Below are positions 51,445-64,000 of a stretch of 64,000 bases of DNA, piece by piece. This stretch comes from Acanthococcus lagerstroemiae (Eukaryota; Arthropoda; Insecta; Hemiptera; Eriococcidae). Within the stretch, counting starts at the first letter, position 1. Each line of letters begins with the position of its first letter. The position numbers and the translations under genes are program-made. The DNA is taken from assembly GCA_031841125.1 (NCBI GenBank), contig CM063111.1, positions 43,350,955 to 43,414,954 of the forward strand, in the 5' to 3' direction. Below the pieces are notes generated by a model. It did no database searches. It saw only the letters and a list, made by a program, of their open reading frames with translations, and was not told the origin of the DNA.

Positions 51445-52740
51445 ATTCCATGAGAATCTCGCACTTTGTCGTAAAAGTACATGAAAATTTGGTATTTTGG
51501 TGCTGAAAGACATAGAGAACAATTTTAAGGGTGAATCTCATCCATCAGACCTCCCTAAATGCACAATTATGGAAAAAGAGGGGCAGTTCAGCCTATAACT
51601 AGCCTAGTATATGGTCTAAAACGTAAAATGGTTGATGCAAATATTGAAGCCCCTTGACTTTCCCACAATAAAGAATTTTTGAAATTTTTTCGCAATTACC
51701 CCTAGCACTTTCGTAATGGGGGTAGGGTGTCAAAGTAACACTATGAGGTTCATTCTGCAGAAATTAGGTGTTAGGGCCGAATTCCATAAGAATCCTGCAT
51801 TTTGTTGTACAAGCATGAAAATTTCATATGCTTTAGTGCTGAAAGACATAGGAATGATTTCGAGGTTTGATCCCACAGACTCCCCTGAGTTACAACTGTG
51901 GAAAAAGAGGGAGAGTGAAGCCTACAACTAACCTAGCATGGTCTAAAACGTAAAATGGTTGATACAAAAACTTTGATTTACCATAAAAAAAGTTTCTTGC
52001 AATTTTTTCGCAACTACCCCAGAACTTTTGTAATTGAGGCAGGTTGTCAAAATAACCTTGTATGGGTCATTCTTCAGAAAGTGGGTTTTGGAGTCGAATT
52101 CCATGAGAATCCTGCATTTTGTCGCATAAATATGAAAATCTGATATGCTTCGGTGATGAAAGACATAGGAAACGATTTCAAGATTAGATTCTACTCATCA
52201 GACCTCTCCTGCGTTCACAGTTGTGGTTATGGAAAAAAGAGCGGCGGAGTTCAACCCATAACTAGCATAGTATGGTCTAAAACGTAAAATGGTTGACGCA
52301 AAAATTGAAGCCTCTTGAATTTTTCCTAATAAAAGAAATTTTGTGCAATTTTTTCGCAACATTCTAAAAAACTTTGTGGATGGGGGGGGGGGTTAAAAGG
52401 TCAAAATAACCTTGTATATGTCATTATTCAGAATATTGGTATTGGAGCCGAATTCCATAAGATTCTTGGATTTTGTCTAAACGCATGAAAATTTGATATG
52501 TTTCGATGCTGAAAGACAATAGGGAACAATTTTAAGGTTAGATCCCATCCGACAGATCCCCGCTGGAGGGGAGCCTGGTATGGTTTAAAACGTAAAATGA
52601 TTATTAGTGCCAAAATTAAAGCTCTTTATGAATTCTCAACAAAAAAAGAACTCTTGCAATTTTTTCGCAACTACCCCAAAGATTTTGCATTGTGGTATCA
52701 AAATAACATAATACGGGTCATTCTTCTGGTAGTGGCCATT
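51445..52740. repeat. Tandem repeat of about 310-335 bp, roughly four units
   Basis: The phrase GGT(C/T)TAAAACGTAAAATGG recurs at 51613, 51940, 52274 and 52582, giving periods of 327, 334 and 308 bp. Each unit also carries TTTTTTCGCAA(C/T)TACCCC, GAATTCCATAAGAATCCTGC and GCTGAAAGACATAGG in the same order. Partial units flank both sides. Units are clearly diverged. There is no long ORF. It resembles a small local satellite array. Confidence 0.85.
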
Positions 52741-53109
52741 TTGTGTCACCAAGCCATTACGGCATTAATTCGTAATATTTTCAACATTTTTAATTCTCTT
52801 CGTATTGAACGTATTTCTAATTATAAAACAAGTTAATTAGGTTCGCTCTGATTTCACTTTGTTTTTCGATTCTTTTGCTTCCACACGAAAAATTCGTGTA
52901 TTTCGGTGTAAAATCTCGGAACCCATATGTATTAAAAAATTGAAAAAAAATTGATTCTCGATTTGAATCATATTTTGGCGTACCTACTCGTAATAAGGTT
53001 TCTGATTCGAAAAGATTCGAATCGTGAAAATTCAGAATGATTCGTGATTCGAATTATTTTTTAGAGGTGATTCGTCCCAGTAGGTATACTGGTTATAACT
53101 TATAAAGTA

Positions 53110-53830
53110 ATCAATACTGCCTCCTGGGGACCTCTAAGTCCTTTTTTGGGTTCCTTTTTTCGTAGACGGAGTTCAAAATTTTCAGGGAACTATTGTCAGT
53201 AAAATTTAGTAAATATTCGCCGTTTCTATTTTTATTTTCGCATGAGAAAAATTTTCCGATCCTATTTAGGATATTAACATCTAAATCGTCCCCCAGTTTT
53301 GCATTAAAATCACCCATAATTATGTTATAGTATTTTCTCTCTTTAGCCAAAGTATTTTGCAGTGCTTCGTAGAAATCTTATTTCTTTCTCACTAGCCTGG
53401 AGCGTGGGGGCGTAGACCTGAGTCAACAGGAGCTTAGTTTTGGGATCTATGTTTAGTTTCAGAAATGCCTTTCACTTCTGCTACTCTATTTATACATTTT
53501 CTGTGGGTATAGAACCTTGTCCCTTTGAAGCCTTTCGTCTGGCCGAAGCAAAAAAGGTAATTTTGCCATGTTCTCTTTTTTGTAGTTTCTCCCCTAATTT
53601 TCGTGTTTTCGCTAGTCCAAAAATGTCAAAATTATTTTTTCTGAAGCCAATTCAAATATTTTCAAAACTGATCTTCGATTTCTGCTTAGCATTGGTAGAG
53701 GAGTCCACGTTCCTTCAGTTGTTTTGCTTCTTGTTTGCGTCTTAGTCGTCCTTTACTGCTTGCCATTATCTCGTAGACTCTATGCACTCTTCGCGTTTTT
53801 TTTTTTGCGGCCTGTTTCATTTAACCGTGG
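53110..53830 (-). pseudogene. RTE-like LINE, 5' part with endonuclease
   Basis: On the minus strand from about 53765: MASSKGRLRRKQEAKQLKER, then INRVAEVKGI, LNIDPKTKLLLTQVYAPTLQ, DFYEALQNTLAKERKYYNII, MGDFNAKLGDD and NGEYLLNF. QVYAPT and MGDFNAK are endonuclease motifs of RTE/CR1 'endonuclease-reverse transcriptases'. Stops and frame changes are present, and the reverse transcriptase half is missing here. Confidence 0.8.
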
Positions 53831-54339
53831 GCTAATGTCTGCTGCTGACCTGGAAGTTCAAGGTGACTGAACGCTTAATTGGAAATTACAATAATATGTC
53901 GAAGTGTGAAATGTAAAATGATAATTTACAAGATTACTGAATTCATTTTCGTGATTGGTTATTTACACGACTGTTTTATTTATCGAGACTTCGGATGCTG
54001 ATATGATAAGGTCGATTAAAAATAGCACCTAAAAGCTTGAAGAACCATTTTGTGAAGCAAAAATTCGTACGCATATGCCTTCATACCTGAAAGTTAGTCT
54101 CAAGTAAATGTTAACGATTACATCTAAGAATATATTTCAATATTTTTTCTATTTTTTATGGATATTGGAGTCTAATTGTACTCCACCTTCGGATTTCTTT
54201 TTGTGCCATAATCAATAAGGTTCCGCTAATTGAATTCAGCAGCCGTAAAAAACTAGTAAAATTATATCAATGTTGTATTCAATGACGCATTTGATCCTCA
54301 CGTACTTCCTCCGTGTACCAAAGTGTCTCAATTTTTAGG

Positions 54340-54830
54340 TCGGGAAAACTGATACAGAAAAGCAAGCAAACAGTCTTCAGGTAACTCAGCGAAGTATGGA
54401 GAGAAGCCTACTGGGAATAAAAAGGAAGGACAGAGTCAGGAACACGGAAATTAGGGGTAGGACAAGAACAAAAGATATTCTTCAGGCAGTGGGTTTGCTA
54501 AACATCAGATATGCGGGACACTTGGCTAGAATGAGAAGAGATTCATGGGCAAAGAGAATAACTGAGTGGACACCATACGGCAAGAAAAGAAGGAGGGGTA
54601 GACCAGCAACGAGATGGAGACAAGACATAGAAAGGAAACTGGGGACGTTATGGAGAAGAGAGGCTTTAAGCACAGAGGTCTGGCAAAGGATAGGGGAGAT
54701 CTATGCTCAGGAATGGGCGTCTGGTAATTAAATAGTAATTAAATAATAAGCAAATAGATAATATACGTATAGCAAATTACGTTAATTACCAGAATAAAGG
54801 TCATTATTATTATAAACTGATAAAGAAATC
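54340..54830 (+). pseudogene. RTE-like LINE 3' end fragment
   Basis: 54396-54731 reads MERSLLGIKRKDRVRNTEIR, then ILQAVGLLNIRYAGHLARM, GKKRRRGRPATRWRQDIE and EVWQRIGEIYAQEW. This is the extreme C-terminus usual for these ORFs (the GHLARM and GRP..RW motifs). It is followed by an A/T-rich tail with AATAAAGGTCATTATTATTA. The fragment is 5'-truncated, as expected for LINE copies. Confidence 0.82.
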
Positions 54831-55149
54831 GGATTCAATAACCTTAAAAAATTAAACCTTAAAAAATTACGAGACGATATTAATATTGTATTTAATTATG
54901 AATTTACCGCCTCTCTCATAGTCTCCTAGACGCTACAACATGTAAGGTACGGGTTTTGGTATTAAAAGGTATTTGTTAACTCTAATAACCAACAAACCGA
55001 CGTCCATATTGCATTTTATACAAAATTTGGGCCCCGCTCTCTCTTTGGTAACATAAAATGCTTGCAGAAGTCTACAAATAACCATGATATGTTTTTGCTT
55101 TTTCTATTAGTTGACTGAGTGTATGTATGTGATCGGTCGTGGCATATTC

Positions 55150-56200
55150 CTTCCTAAAATCTGACTGTTTGACAGGCTGGGAACTATCCACCTGGGAGTA
55201 GATTCTACTTTTTCATATTTTCTTGAATACTTTGTTTATGTCGGAGGAGAGGCTTCTCAGCATATAGTTATTTAGCTGGTTTTTATCACCTTTTTTATGC
55301 AGGAGAATCAGCTTTGCTTTTTTCCATTGACTAGAAATTGCTTCCTTCTCAATGGTGCAATTGAAAAGCCTAGTTAGCGGCTCTGCCAGTTCATCTGCAA
55401 ATTTCAGTGTTATGTTGTCCACCTTATCGGGGCCTGGTGCTTTATCAACTTTCAAATTTTTCCGTATGGCCTCCACCTCGTATTTCAATATTTCTGGAAT
55501 TGATTCGTCTTCCAACGTGTGGCCGTATACTTATGCGTGTTCCTCCTTGATGCATCCGGTGGAATATTGTACAACTCTTCGTAGAATTTCGTGGCTTCTC
55601 TCAGGATGTCGCCCTTGGTTGTAACTCGTTGCCCCTGTCTTATTTAGCAGCCCCACGGTTACTTGCTTACCGTAGCATAGCTCATTTTTCAGCTTCTCAG
55701 ATGACCATGTACTTTCGATAATCTCTTGTACTTTCCTGTACTCGAATTTCCTACAGTTATTCCTAATTTCTTTCCTTATGGCTTTGTGAACTTGAGACAG
55801 TTTGATCTGTTGGATTAGGGTCAATTTTTCCACCCTGCGTTGTGTTTCTCTTTTAATGATAAGGTTTTTTGTTCTCTCAGATAGTTTATCATCAGTATTT
55901 TCCTTGTCTTTTGCTTTTCCAAAACTCTTAAGAGCGTCCTCAATTAATTTACTAATTAATTGTAACTATCTTGAAGTTTAGCTGACTCATTCCTTTTTTG
56001 CCAATCTTTCACCTCGTTTTTCAAGAACTCGTGTGCCAATGCCATCTTATACCTACTGCGGTATATTACAACTTTTTGTATGCTATTCATCACTTTTCGT
56101 GCTGCAGCTTGTGTTTTCAGCCTAGAAAGAATTTGGAGAGAGCACCTATCCGCCCTGTGGTCCGATGACGTCTAAATCTTCGCAATTGCTCTGTAATCCG
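55150..56200 (-). pseudogene. RTE-like LINE, linker and start of reverse transcriptase
   Basis: On the minus strand: DHRADRCSLQILSRLKTQAA (about 56165), KMALAHEFLKNEVKDWQKR, IRKEIRNNCRKFEYRKVQEI, then IRKNLKVDKAPGPDKVDNIT, LTRLFNCTIEKEAISSQWKK and AKLILLHKKGD. KAPGPD and LLHKKGD are reverse transcriptase fingers motifs. The catalytic YADD portion is absent. It lies inverted relative to 54340-54830. Confidence 0.8.
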
Positions 56201-57067
56201 TCACGATGTTGAGCTCACATTCACAAAGGAATAATCAGGCTCATTCGGAACTCTTCCTATAAACTTGAACTTGAAGTTGAAGTCCACATTTGGTGTTGTG
56301 GGACGTATGGCGATGCACGCATGCCAAAGTGGCCCCTGAGACACCGCACCCCCGGCAAAGTTCTATGTAAGAAAATCCCAAAGAAAATGAAAAAAAAAAC
56401 ATAGTTTAAAAAACACTCGTTTTAAACAAAATAAAATGTTTTAAAACACATATTTGTTTTAAAATAATGATTGTTTTTTTTCATTGTTTTAAGCTCATAC
56501 AAATTGGGCTCATTTTACTCTGAACTTTATGATTTGTAAAGATATTGTAAATATTCCTACCGGCAATCAACCAAAAAATACATGTAAAAACATAAAAATC
56601 CCACCCTTATAATGATCACTTTTTCATTTTCCCCCGCTAACACCCGCACATGTGATTTTGCAGCACACTCTAGTGCAGGTTTATATCCCAATTCTCAAAC
56701 GCGCTCGAACCGAACCAAGCGCTTAAACGGGGGTGATCACTGATCAAGGATGTTCGGGCTAACTGGGAATCAAAATGGCGGTCCATTATACACGCTATCG
56801 GTAAGCTAACGTTCAGCTGTCACAACCGTATTCTAACCGCTGAACACAGTTGTCTTTTTTTTCATTTCCCAAATTCTTGTGTTTGTTTTTTGCACTAACT
56901 GGTTTTAGTTCTCATGGATATAAATATTCCTAATTTTGAAGAAAAATCCTATACATGGGTCTTTTAGACCAGAATGAAATTTTCATGTTACGTTTCTCTT
57001 TCTCTTTATTTTGTAGTTTCTGTGTTTACAGACACAAGCTGACACGAGTAGTAGTCTTGTGGGGGTG

Positions 57068-57227
57068 CAGGGGCGTAGCCACAGGGAGGGTCTGAACCTC
57101 CCTTGGCATCAGCCGAAAATTTGAAAAAATTAAAATTTCTTCTGGTAATAGTAAGTATTACACCTGTAATGTCGTAAAAGTGAAACGAACCCCCCCCCCC
57201 TTCATACCAAGTCGAGCTATGCCACTG
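57068..57227. repeat. Short MITE-like element with CAGGGGCGTAGCC end
   Basis: The left end CAGGGGCGTAGCCACAGGGA and the right end ACTTGG-like GAGCTATGCCACTG are imperfect inverted repeats 160 bp apart, with a C-run just inside the right end. Flanks are G-rich and no exact 8-bp duplication is present. Confidence 0.4.
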
Positions 57228-59968
57228 GGAGGGGGGGAGACTTCACTAGAGCTGCCAATGTTTAATCGTAAATGACATTTTACATAAAACAGAAAAATGC
57301 TGTTCAAATGAGTATTGTGTTGAATAATGAGCGTTATTTCATTTCATTATATGCGTACCTGCATCTTACAAGATCGTGAGTGCCCGTTACCTATACTGAA
57401 TCTTGGATAACTAGAATCAAGGTTGCCAACTTTGTGGACAAAAAGTACAGCCCCTTTGCAGTTTGCTCTACAGTGTAACTCATTCATGCATTGCGCGAAG
57501 TATTTGAGAAATATTTCCTTCCCTAGTTATCTGTTGTTTCTTTTTCCTTGTTCAATTTTTGTTGTCTAGATTTTGCAAGTGAAAAATAGATTCCTACTAT
57601 TTGTCCCTTCAAATTTCAAAGTATGCAAACATAAACTCACTCCTGTGACAAGTAGGCATCTTAGTGGAGATATATTTCTCAAATCATCCTTCACTGTCTT
57701 CCTTTTTGGTCGTTTTTTCAAGCCTTAGTCTTTTGCAAGTTGAGAAACAGATTTAAATAAATATATTATATTGCCCCTACAGATTAAGAGTCATGCAAAA
57801 TTTTGACAAAAATCAGTGCGAAATGATTTTATGAATCATCCATCCAAATATGGAATGTCTAGCTGTATTTGAAAGCCTTCTGCGCATTTTTAAATTATTG
57901 GGTCAAAAAGACCCATGTGTACTATTTTTCTGAGTTTTTCAGTTAACAGTTTAAAGGTTTAAACAAAAATTTTCTATTCTCTGTTACAGTTTAGCCGGGG
58001 AGCTTGTTCAAGTTCAATAAATTTTATGCTCAGAGTTTTTTTTTTTACAAGTTACTAATTGATTTAGTGTGGAACGATGTCGGGTCGCCTCGGACTACGA
58101 ATTGAGAGACACCGTACAGAGTAAAATGTACCTACCCATTAATTCGAAACCAAAAACATTGTCGATTTTCAGTTTATCATAAGTAGGTATTAGGTAGGCC
58201 GTATTCAGTGATAAGAGTGGATTAATTGGCTTCATTAAGTTGTATTGTATCGATAGTGCGTTCACTTTGAAATAGCTGCAAAAGAAGGATGAAAATTTAA
58301 ACATTCATCAATGGTAGCTCTGAGTGAACGAAAAGTGAATTCGCTCGCGATTTTGAAACTTGTTGTATAAATGGGTACACGTGTACCCACTTATAGTTTC
58401 TTACTTTCCTATTCGTCTAAAGAATCTTCGAGTACGTTTTGCCTAGACGTAGCTTAAGCTGGAAATTTAATATTTCTGTGCTACTCAATGCTCAATTTTC
58501 TTTTCCTTTCTTTCGTGTTACACGAAATCTTGCGCTATACTTGAAATTTTTGATTATTGTTTTCAGTAAAGTGAAACACTCGTCCATAGCGATAGATTTA
58601 GAAAATTAACTTGGCATATTCACTTGCATTAGTAAGTAATTTTGTCTTTATCAGCTTGAAAATTGGCTTTTATGAACGTAAATTTGGCAGAGTGAATGCC
58701 CTTGCGAGGGATCCAAAAATGAACATTGATTCAATACTCAATAAAAAGTGAGTACGAGAACACTGCATAAGTCGTCAGTAAGGAACTAAATCTGAGTTTT
58801 TTAATCGGGTACCAAAAGAAGAAATCACATGCAATAAAAACTTCGTTTTGACTTCGTTCTAATAAGCTTAGGGGGGGGGGGGAGGGAATCAAGATTTGAA
58901 CTGTTTTACAATGGAGTACATTTCGCGGTTTCTTCGTTTCTTCGTTTTGAAACGGTATTTTATGTAAATAGCTGGGGAAAAAATGCGGTGTTAAAACGAG
59001 ATATCTCATTATTAAAAAAAAATATATGTTTTTTCAAAACGTGGTAAGTCCGTATTTATAAATTATTCTGGAAGAACACAAAACTATCTACAGATATCAA
59101 TTTTGAGTTTCTTCCTCCAGTTTTGACGAAAGCTAGTAACTTATTGGATACGAATTAGAAAATTTCATTTTTAAAATTAAATATGTATTCGCGATAGTGT
59201 GATGAGCTGAAGAAAACTCCCAAGACTGTGCTAACTGCGTTTTGGAACTGGAATACACATATAGCCAATGGATTTCCTGCATTCCGGAAAATATCTTTTT
59301 CGTTATCAAATATTGTGATAACATGATAGAAAATGATTTTTTAAATGAGATCAAGGGCGTAGATAGCTTCATTATAGGGAGGAGGGGAATTTATAAAATT
59401 TTCTTCCCTGTCCTGCCTGACCCTTTACACCTCTCCCAATGTTCACTTCCTAAATTTTTATTCTTATAAGCGCATGGTTGATTTCTTTTTTGCTAAAAGA
59501 GTTTAGACCCCCAGGACCTCCTTATCTAAGCTGCTTGAATGAGATACTGAATAGTGAAAGGTTTGATCATTCGATTTTGAGAAATATGGATGGAATGCGT
59601 TTCGGAAAAACATTTCCCAAATGAAGCCGTATTTAATTTTAATAAACAAGCAATATTTAGAACAAAAGTTCTATTGCGGGTAAATGATAGAAATTGAAAA
59701 TAGAAAATCATTTCTTTGCTTAAAAGACCAACTCTAGAAGAAAGAGAGAAGGGAAAAAAACTAGGAGAAAGTTGTTGCCTATGTGTTGAAAATACTAATT
59801 TCAGCGAATTACTATGAAACATGCAAACTTCACTTAGTCCAGTAAAATTATCCAAAAAATTAACGAATAAATGCAAAATTTCTCGGAATACTGAAATTTT
59901 GTGTCGTTGCGGTCAATTAGGCGTACTAATTAAATAATACCAAGGTCCCGGAGCATCGGAACATAGCC

Positions 59969-60194
59969 CAGGGACGTGGCGAAGAGTTTTTTCTGGAGGA
60001 GCGAAAATGGTTAAATTCCCAACTGAATCAAGTTAAAATTTCCAAGTATCAAAATTTGTTTGTATTCGCTAAAAAGAAAAAAGCCTTTTGACTTGTTGGA
60101 TTTTTTCAACTTTTGATCCATCTACTAAAATTTCCCAACTCCGGCGGAGGCTTCGGGAAGCAAGCTGCCTCCCTGCCCCTTATTTTCGTACCTG
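59969..60194. repeat. MITE related to 49544-49903, inverted
   Basis: It starts CAGGGACGTGGCGAAGAG and ends TTTTCGTACCTG. The interior (AAAGCCTTTTGACTTGTTGG, AATTTCCCAACTCCGGCGGA) is the complement of words in 49544-49903. No convincing target duplication was found. Confidence 0.5.
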
Positions 60195-60464
60195 AATAGC
60201 TTCATCCCCGAGGGAGGAAATGGACCGCTTAATCTAAGAATTTCTCGATATGTCGATAAATATTGATGTTATCGAAGGATTTTTTGAACAAAAAATCTTT
60301 CTCGTTCAAGTTTATTTCAAAACTTCACTGAAACTTTTCTCGTGACTATTCCAGAAACGTCGGGAGGAGGCTTCAAAATCACCGGACCCGTTTCTCTACT
60401 TACCCCGAATTTTTTTCTTTCCTCTTCCTCGGAAAAACCACACTTTGAACTTTATCTATATATT

Positions 60465-60724
60465 CAGAGACGAAATTTGATTTAGTTGGAGGGGAGGGGG
60501 TACAGAAGAAAATTTTGCCGACGAATATTTTTTGAAAACTGAAGATTCGCCGACAAAATTTGTAAAAAATAAAAAATTCGCCGATTCATCAATCAAAATA
60601 TTTTTCGATTGAAAACAAATAAACATTCATAAAAAATGAAAAATTCAAATGAACAGTTTCAAGATTTGCCGACTGCCAAATTATTGGGGGGAGGGGATTT
60701 CCATCCTCCCTAGTTTCGTCCCTG
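60465..60724. repeat. Inverted-repeat element of about 260 bp
   Basis: It starts CAGAGACGAAATTTGAT and ends CTAGTTTCGTCCCTG. It holds repeated AAATTCGCCGAC-like words and G-rich patches near both ends. Flanks are both TATATA-rich, so a target duplication cannot be judged. Confidence 0.5.
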
Positions 60725-63499
60725 TGTATATATCATCAATGCCAGTGAGTACTTCAGTACAAGAAATTTTAGAACTTATCCCCCCTCCCTCAAATATAAT
60801 CACAGTTTTGATTGTATCTCAGGAACGGAGGGCCGGCGCTGGATTTGGACAATGAATTTGAACTCAGTGTAAAAAACTAAGTAGGAATAGGTAGGTCGTT
60901 ATCTCCACTTTCTTGGTTTTGATTTTGAAAAATTTGGAGGATTTTTCCATAGTGTACTCCAGCCATTTTTGGCATTCTTTTCGGCGAAAAATTTTTCGGA
61001 GCTTCTGGACTGGGTCAATTTATTCGTTAGTAAAATTTGCTCTTTTGCGAGAAAAAAAAATTGTATCTGATGGTTGTAAAGTTTTACGGAGATTATTCAA
61101 ATCACAAATGATAACATCCGCAGGAAATTATCTTAATACTATTCGACGGATCTTGGATTCTATCCATGATCCGTTGAATTTTATTTGGTATAAAAAAAAA
61201 TATATCGATGGATCATTGAGTGAATGATTGGAATCGCAGATAACTGGTCAAGAAATGATTTTGATAAGTGAACCATTTTGTTTGAAACGTGCTCACTCTT
61301 GTTGAAACAGTGGCGCAGTGGGGGGTAATTTCTGGCCCCTCTATCCTCTTTGCGATTTCGTCGAATGGTGGGTTTTCTGATTTTAGCACGCCCTGTAACA
61401 CCTCCCTCCGAATTTGTGGTCAGGACCCCTCCCTGAACACTAGACTGCTGCAAAACTTGCTGCTCTGATTTCGTCTTAGATGAGAGAGGATGAGGGGAAG
61501 AGGAAAAAATTGCAATAGGCACTTATGTTTGTAGTATTCTAAAGATGTATCGAAGTAACTTCTTTTTATGCGAAAGAGGTTGAGAAAAATTTGGATTTTG
61601 ATGGCTTAAAAATGACAAAATCGTAAACTACAAAAATTTCGGTGTCGATCAACGAAACAAAAACACTTTGCAAAGTGATCATACCTAATTTGATTGACGT
61701 TTGTCACACTTCGCTTGGATCATCTCAATTAGAATTTACGAATGTATGTTATGTCGTGCGAACATGTAATTTTTTTAAAACTTAAATTATTAGGTTTAAC
61801 CTTGGAGCCACAGGTGTGTGGATAAAATTAGTGCTATTCCACTTGAAGTACGTATTTTTCTACTCCTTATCTATTGTAGCCCGGAGGCGGAGTTGATTTT
61901 CTTCAATAATTATACGCAGTTTGATGTAATTTACAGGAAGGTTTCGGAAATGCCTTCATTCACTCCAAAATAGAGCGAATCTCACTAGACGCCCGCAGTT
62001 GCTTAAGGAAGGAAGGATCATACTAGGTAGGGGGTACAATTTCATTTTATAAAACAGTTCATTTCCGGTCTTACTGCCGAAGGGCACGCACGGGTTTCGA
62101 TTGACATCATGAGCGTCGTCAGAGAGGGGCTAGAGGGGGCATTTGCCCATTTGAGATACTCTATGCTGTATAAAATGGCAAATTTATCGAATCTACATTA
62201 GATAACATGTAATAATTTTTCAACTTGGCCACCCCTGAAAAAAAAACCGTTCTGGGAAAAAATTCTGTCAGTGCCCGTGGACATCATAACAGTTCTGATA
62301 ATTTTTAGAAAACTCTCAAATTTTAATAGCTGGAAAAATGTTTTGTGTCATTCTGCATCGGAAGCATTTATTAGTTCTCGACTTCGAAATTGTGAGAGAC
62401 ACGCAAATAATGGCAACTAATAATTACTCAAAGTCATAATAACATAGTACACACTGAAATTAGCAAAATAGTAGAATCAAGAACACGAAACCGGCGAACA
62501 GTAATTATTCAGTACTCTTGAGATTTTTTTTTGAATCTCTGGACAATTTTAAGCTGCCATGCCCCGCAAATATTCTAAATGTAGTCAATCGTTGTCGAAG
62601 TTGAATACTACGCTTCCGAATTTGCTGAAGTAAGTAGTGCCTACATTTATGTGGGTGCATTATTCATAGGCTCGAGCGTACTGTATCCTTTATTTCGGTG
62701 TTGGGAGAGGTTGTTATAAGTAACTCAATTATTTGCTTTTCTTATCGGTTTAAGTTTATCTTCTGTTTTTAAGAAGTACAACACATATTAGGCATTCTTG
62801 AAAGAATCATTTTATTTTGCCGTGACACGGGGTCATAAAAAATTTGCTTTTTGTGGTGAAAATATGATTCGACAAGCATCGAAATAAAGTTAAATTTTTT
62901 CCGGAACAATGATAAAGTAACCGAACTGCGATCAATGTTTATAATTTTCGGCTACACGTACAAAACGGCCGGGGTAATTTGAAATTAGGTGACAAGAATG
63001 TAAAAAGAATGTCTCAGCTTGCTCTGGTTTGTGAAATAGTAGCACCCCTCCCCCCTCCCCCCTCCCCCCGTGAAAGGCAAAACGATAACGAATGGATGTT
63101 GAACGATAGAGATGATATTTGAAACAATTGCTGATCATATTTTAATATTTTATTTAACAAATAATGATTCGGCTTCATTGCCCCATAAATATAAGGAATC
63201 TCATTAACCATTAATCCTACAAAGAAAATGGTAATTACTAAGCTTGTAGATCAAGAACATGAGATTATACTCGTTGTCATCAAACGTTCGATATACCTAG
63301 AGCTTACAATTATAGTGACTTCAATCAAACATTTTGCAGTTACAGTAGATCGTAAATAAGTTTGAAGTCGTCTCACGGCTGAAAAAAGATAGAGAATCGA
63401 ACTTGTCAAAGAATGGTTTCTTGGATTTTAGTTCCCATTCTGAACTACGTAGCGCTAGTATCACTAATTAGTTATACCCACTTGTAATTCGGCAAGTAA

Positions 63500-64000
63500 T
63501 TTTTTTTTGCAGGGATCTAAGTAGAACGGGAGGGTTTCTGAGCACGAATATACTTCGATATTAAAAAAGGAGTAAGGCAAGGGTACCCCTCTCACTGATA
63601 CTGTTTAACAGCTCTCTAGAAGAAATATTCAGGAACCGAAACTGGGTGGGAAGGGGGCTAAACATGAATGGTAGTCGTTTAACAAGCCTCAGGTTTGCAG
63701 ACGACGTGGTCCTATTCGCAGAATAAATTGAAGAGCTATTAAAAAAAATGTAAAATTATTGAAAATAATCAGTGGTACGGCAAGAATAACAATAAATAGT
63801 CAAAAAACAAAAACCTTATCAAGAGATGGCAACCAAAAGACAACAAGATTTCAGAATGACGAAATAGAAATAGTACAAGAGGGAACTTTCCTAGGACAAA
63901 ACCTGGCCTTTGAAAATCAAATAGAAAAAGAAATACGAGTAAACATCAGAATAAGTAAAGCATGGGCTAAATATTGGTCGCTGAAAAACATTTTAAAAGG
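63500..64000 (+). pseudogene. RTE-like LINE reverse transcriptase, runs off window
   Basis: The plus-strand reading is IKKGVRQG followed by a frameshift, then LFNSSLEEIFRNRNW, LTSLRFADDVVLFAE and a stop at about 63726. These are the template-grip and catalytic F/Y-A-D-D boxes. Further decayed sequence continues to the window edge. Missing bases around 63590 and several stops show that it is dead. Confidence 0.85.

Larger units (their letters stand above)
56331..63500. other. Gene-poor 7-kb tract
   Basis: No ORF with domain resemblance and no exon chain was found. Contents seen are three short inverted-repeat elements (annotated separately), homopolymer C or G runs at about 57191, 58871 and 63048, and AT-rich spacer. 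A 26-nt ATG-to-donor candidate exon at 56775 is discussed in findings. Confidence 0.4.

Overview
The window is nuclear DNA from a eukaryote, most likely an insect and possibly a hemipteran. The evidence is AT-rich sequence, spliceosomal introns (many 70-110 bp, some of several kb swollen by transposons), and animal housekeeping genes with insect-style families. There are no operons, ribosome binding sites, CRISPR arrays or phage genes. The species cannot be fixed from sequence alone.

Six protein genes were assembled exon by exon. (1) A minus-strand gene at about 534-1688 shows four in-phase exons resembling the N-terminal part of nucleoporin Nup153 (tentative). (2) A plus-strand gene at 3061-12357 has 9 exons and 479 codons, with a WW domain, three CUE-like segments and a KGPN-repeat tail; I know no name for it. 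(3) TRMT112 lies on the minus strand at 12939-14216, with 4 exons and 124 aa. (4) A large plus-strand gene at 15204-35878 has 26 exons and 1503 aa. It joins a catalytically degraded ISXO2/Merlin-type transposase domain to a POGZ/ZNF280/row-type zinc-finger array and an acidic tail. (5) UCHL5 (UCH37) lies on the plus strand at 40249-42767, with 7 exons and 331 aa. (6) MTPAP, the mitochondrial poly(A) polymerase, lies on the minus strand at 43049-44722 as a single 557-codon ORF. Genes 1/2 and 3/4 are divergent; 2/3 and 5/6 are convergent. Genes 2-5 close in frame across all proposed introns, which is the strongest internal evidence for the models.

The introns and the distal third (about 45-64 kb) are packed with mobile DNA. 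Several hAT elements have exact 8-bp target-site duplications: 6536-8860, 36743-37864, 37091-37543, 45262-46127, 45600-45948 and 46767-47354. Two stacks are three levels deep. A decayed LOA/I-type LINE with RNase H (about 28.33-33.58 kb) lies antisense inside an intron of gene 4. RTE-like LINE scraps are scattered at 23.4, 53.1, 54.4, 55.2 and 63.5 kb. A 1.9-kb near-palindrome (9913-11824) lies in an intron of gene 2. A minisatellite-like repeat family occurs twice (21.1 and 46.7 kb), and a tandem repeat of about 320 bp fills 51.4-52.7 kb. From about 56.3 to 63.5 kb I see no convincing gene.

The genes do not form one pathway: TRMT112 serves methyltransferases, UCHL5 the proteasome/INO80, MTPAP mitochondrial mRNA, and gene 4 probably chromatin. 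The most interesting item is gene 4, a host regulator that has absorbed a transposase domain. Next are the long hairpin and the 76-nt miRNA-sized hairpin inside a transposon.
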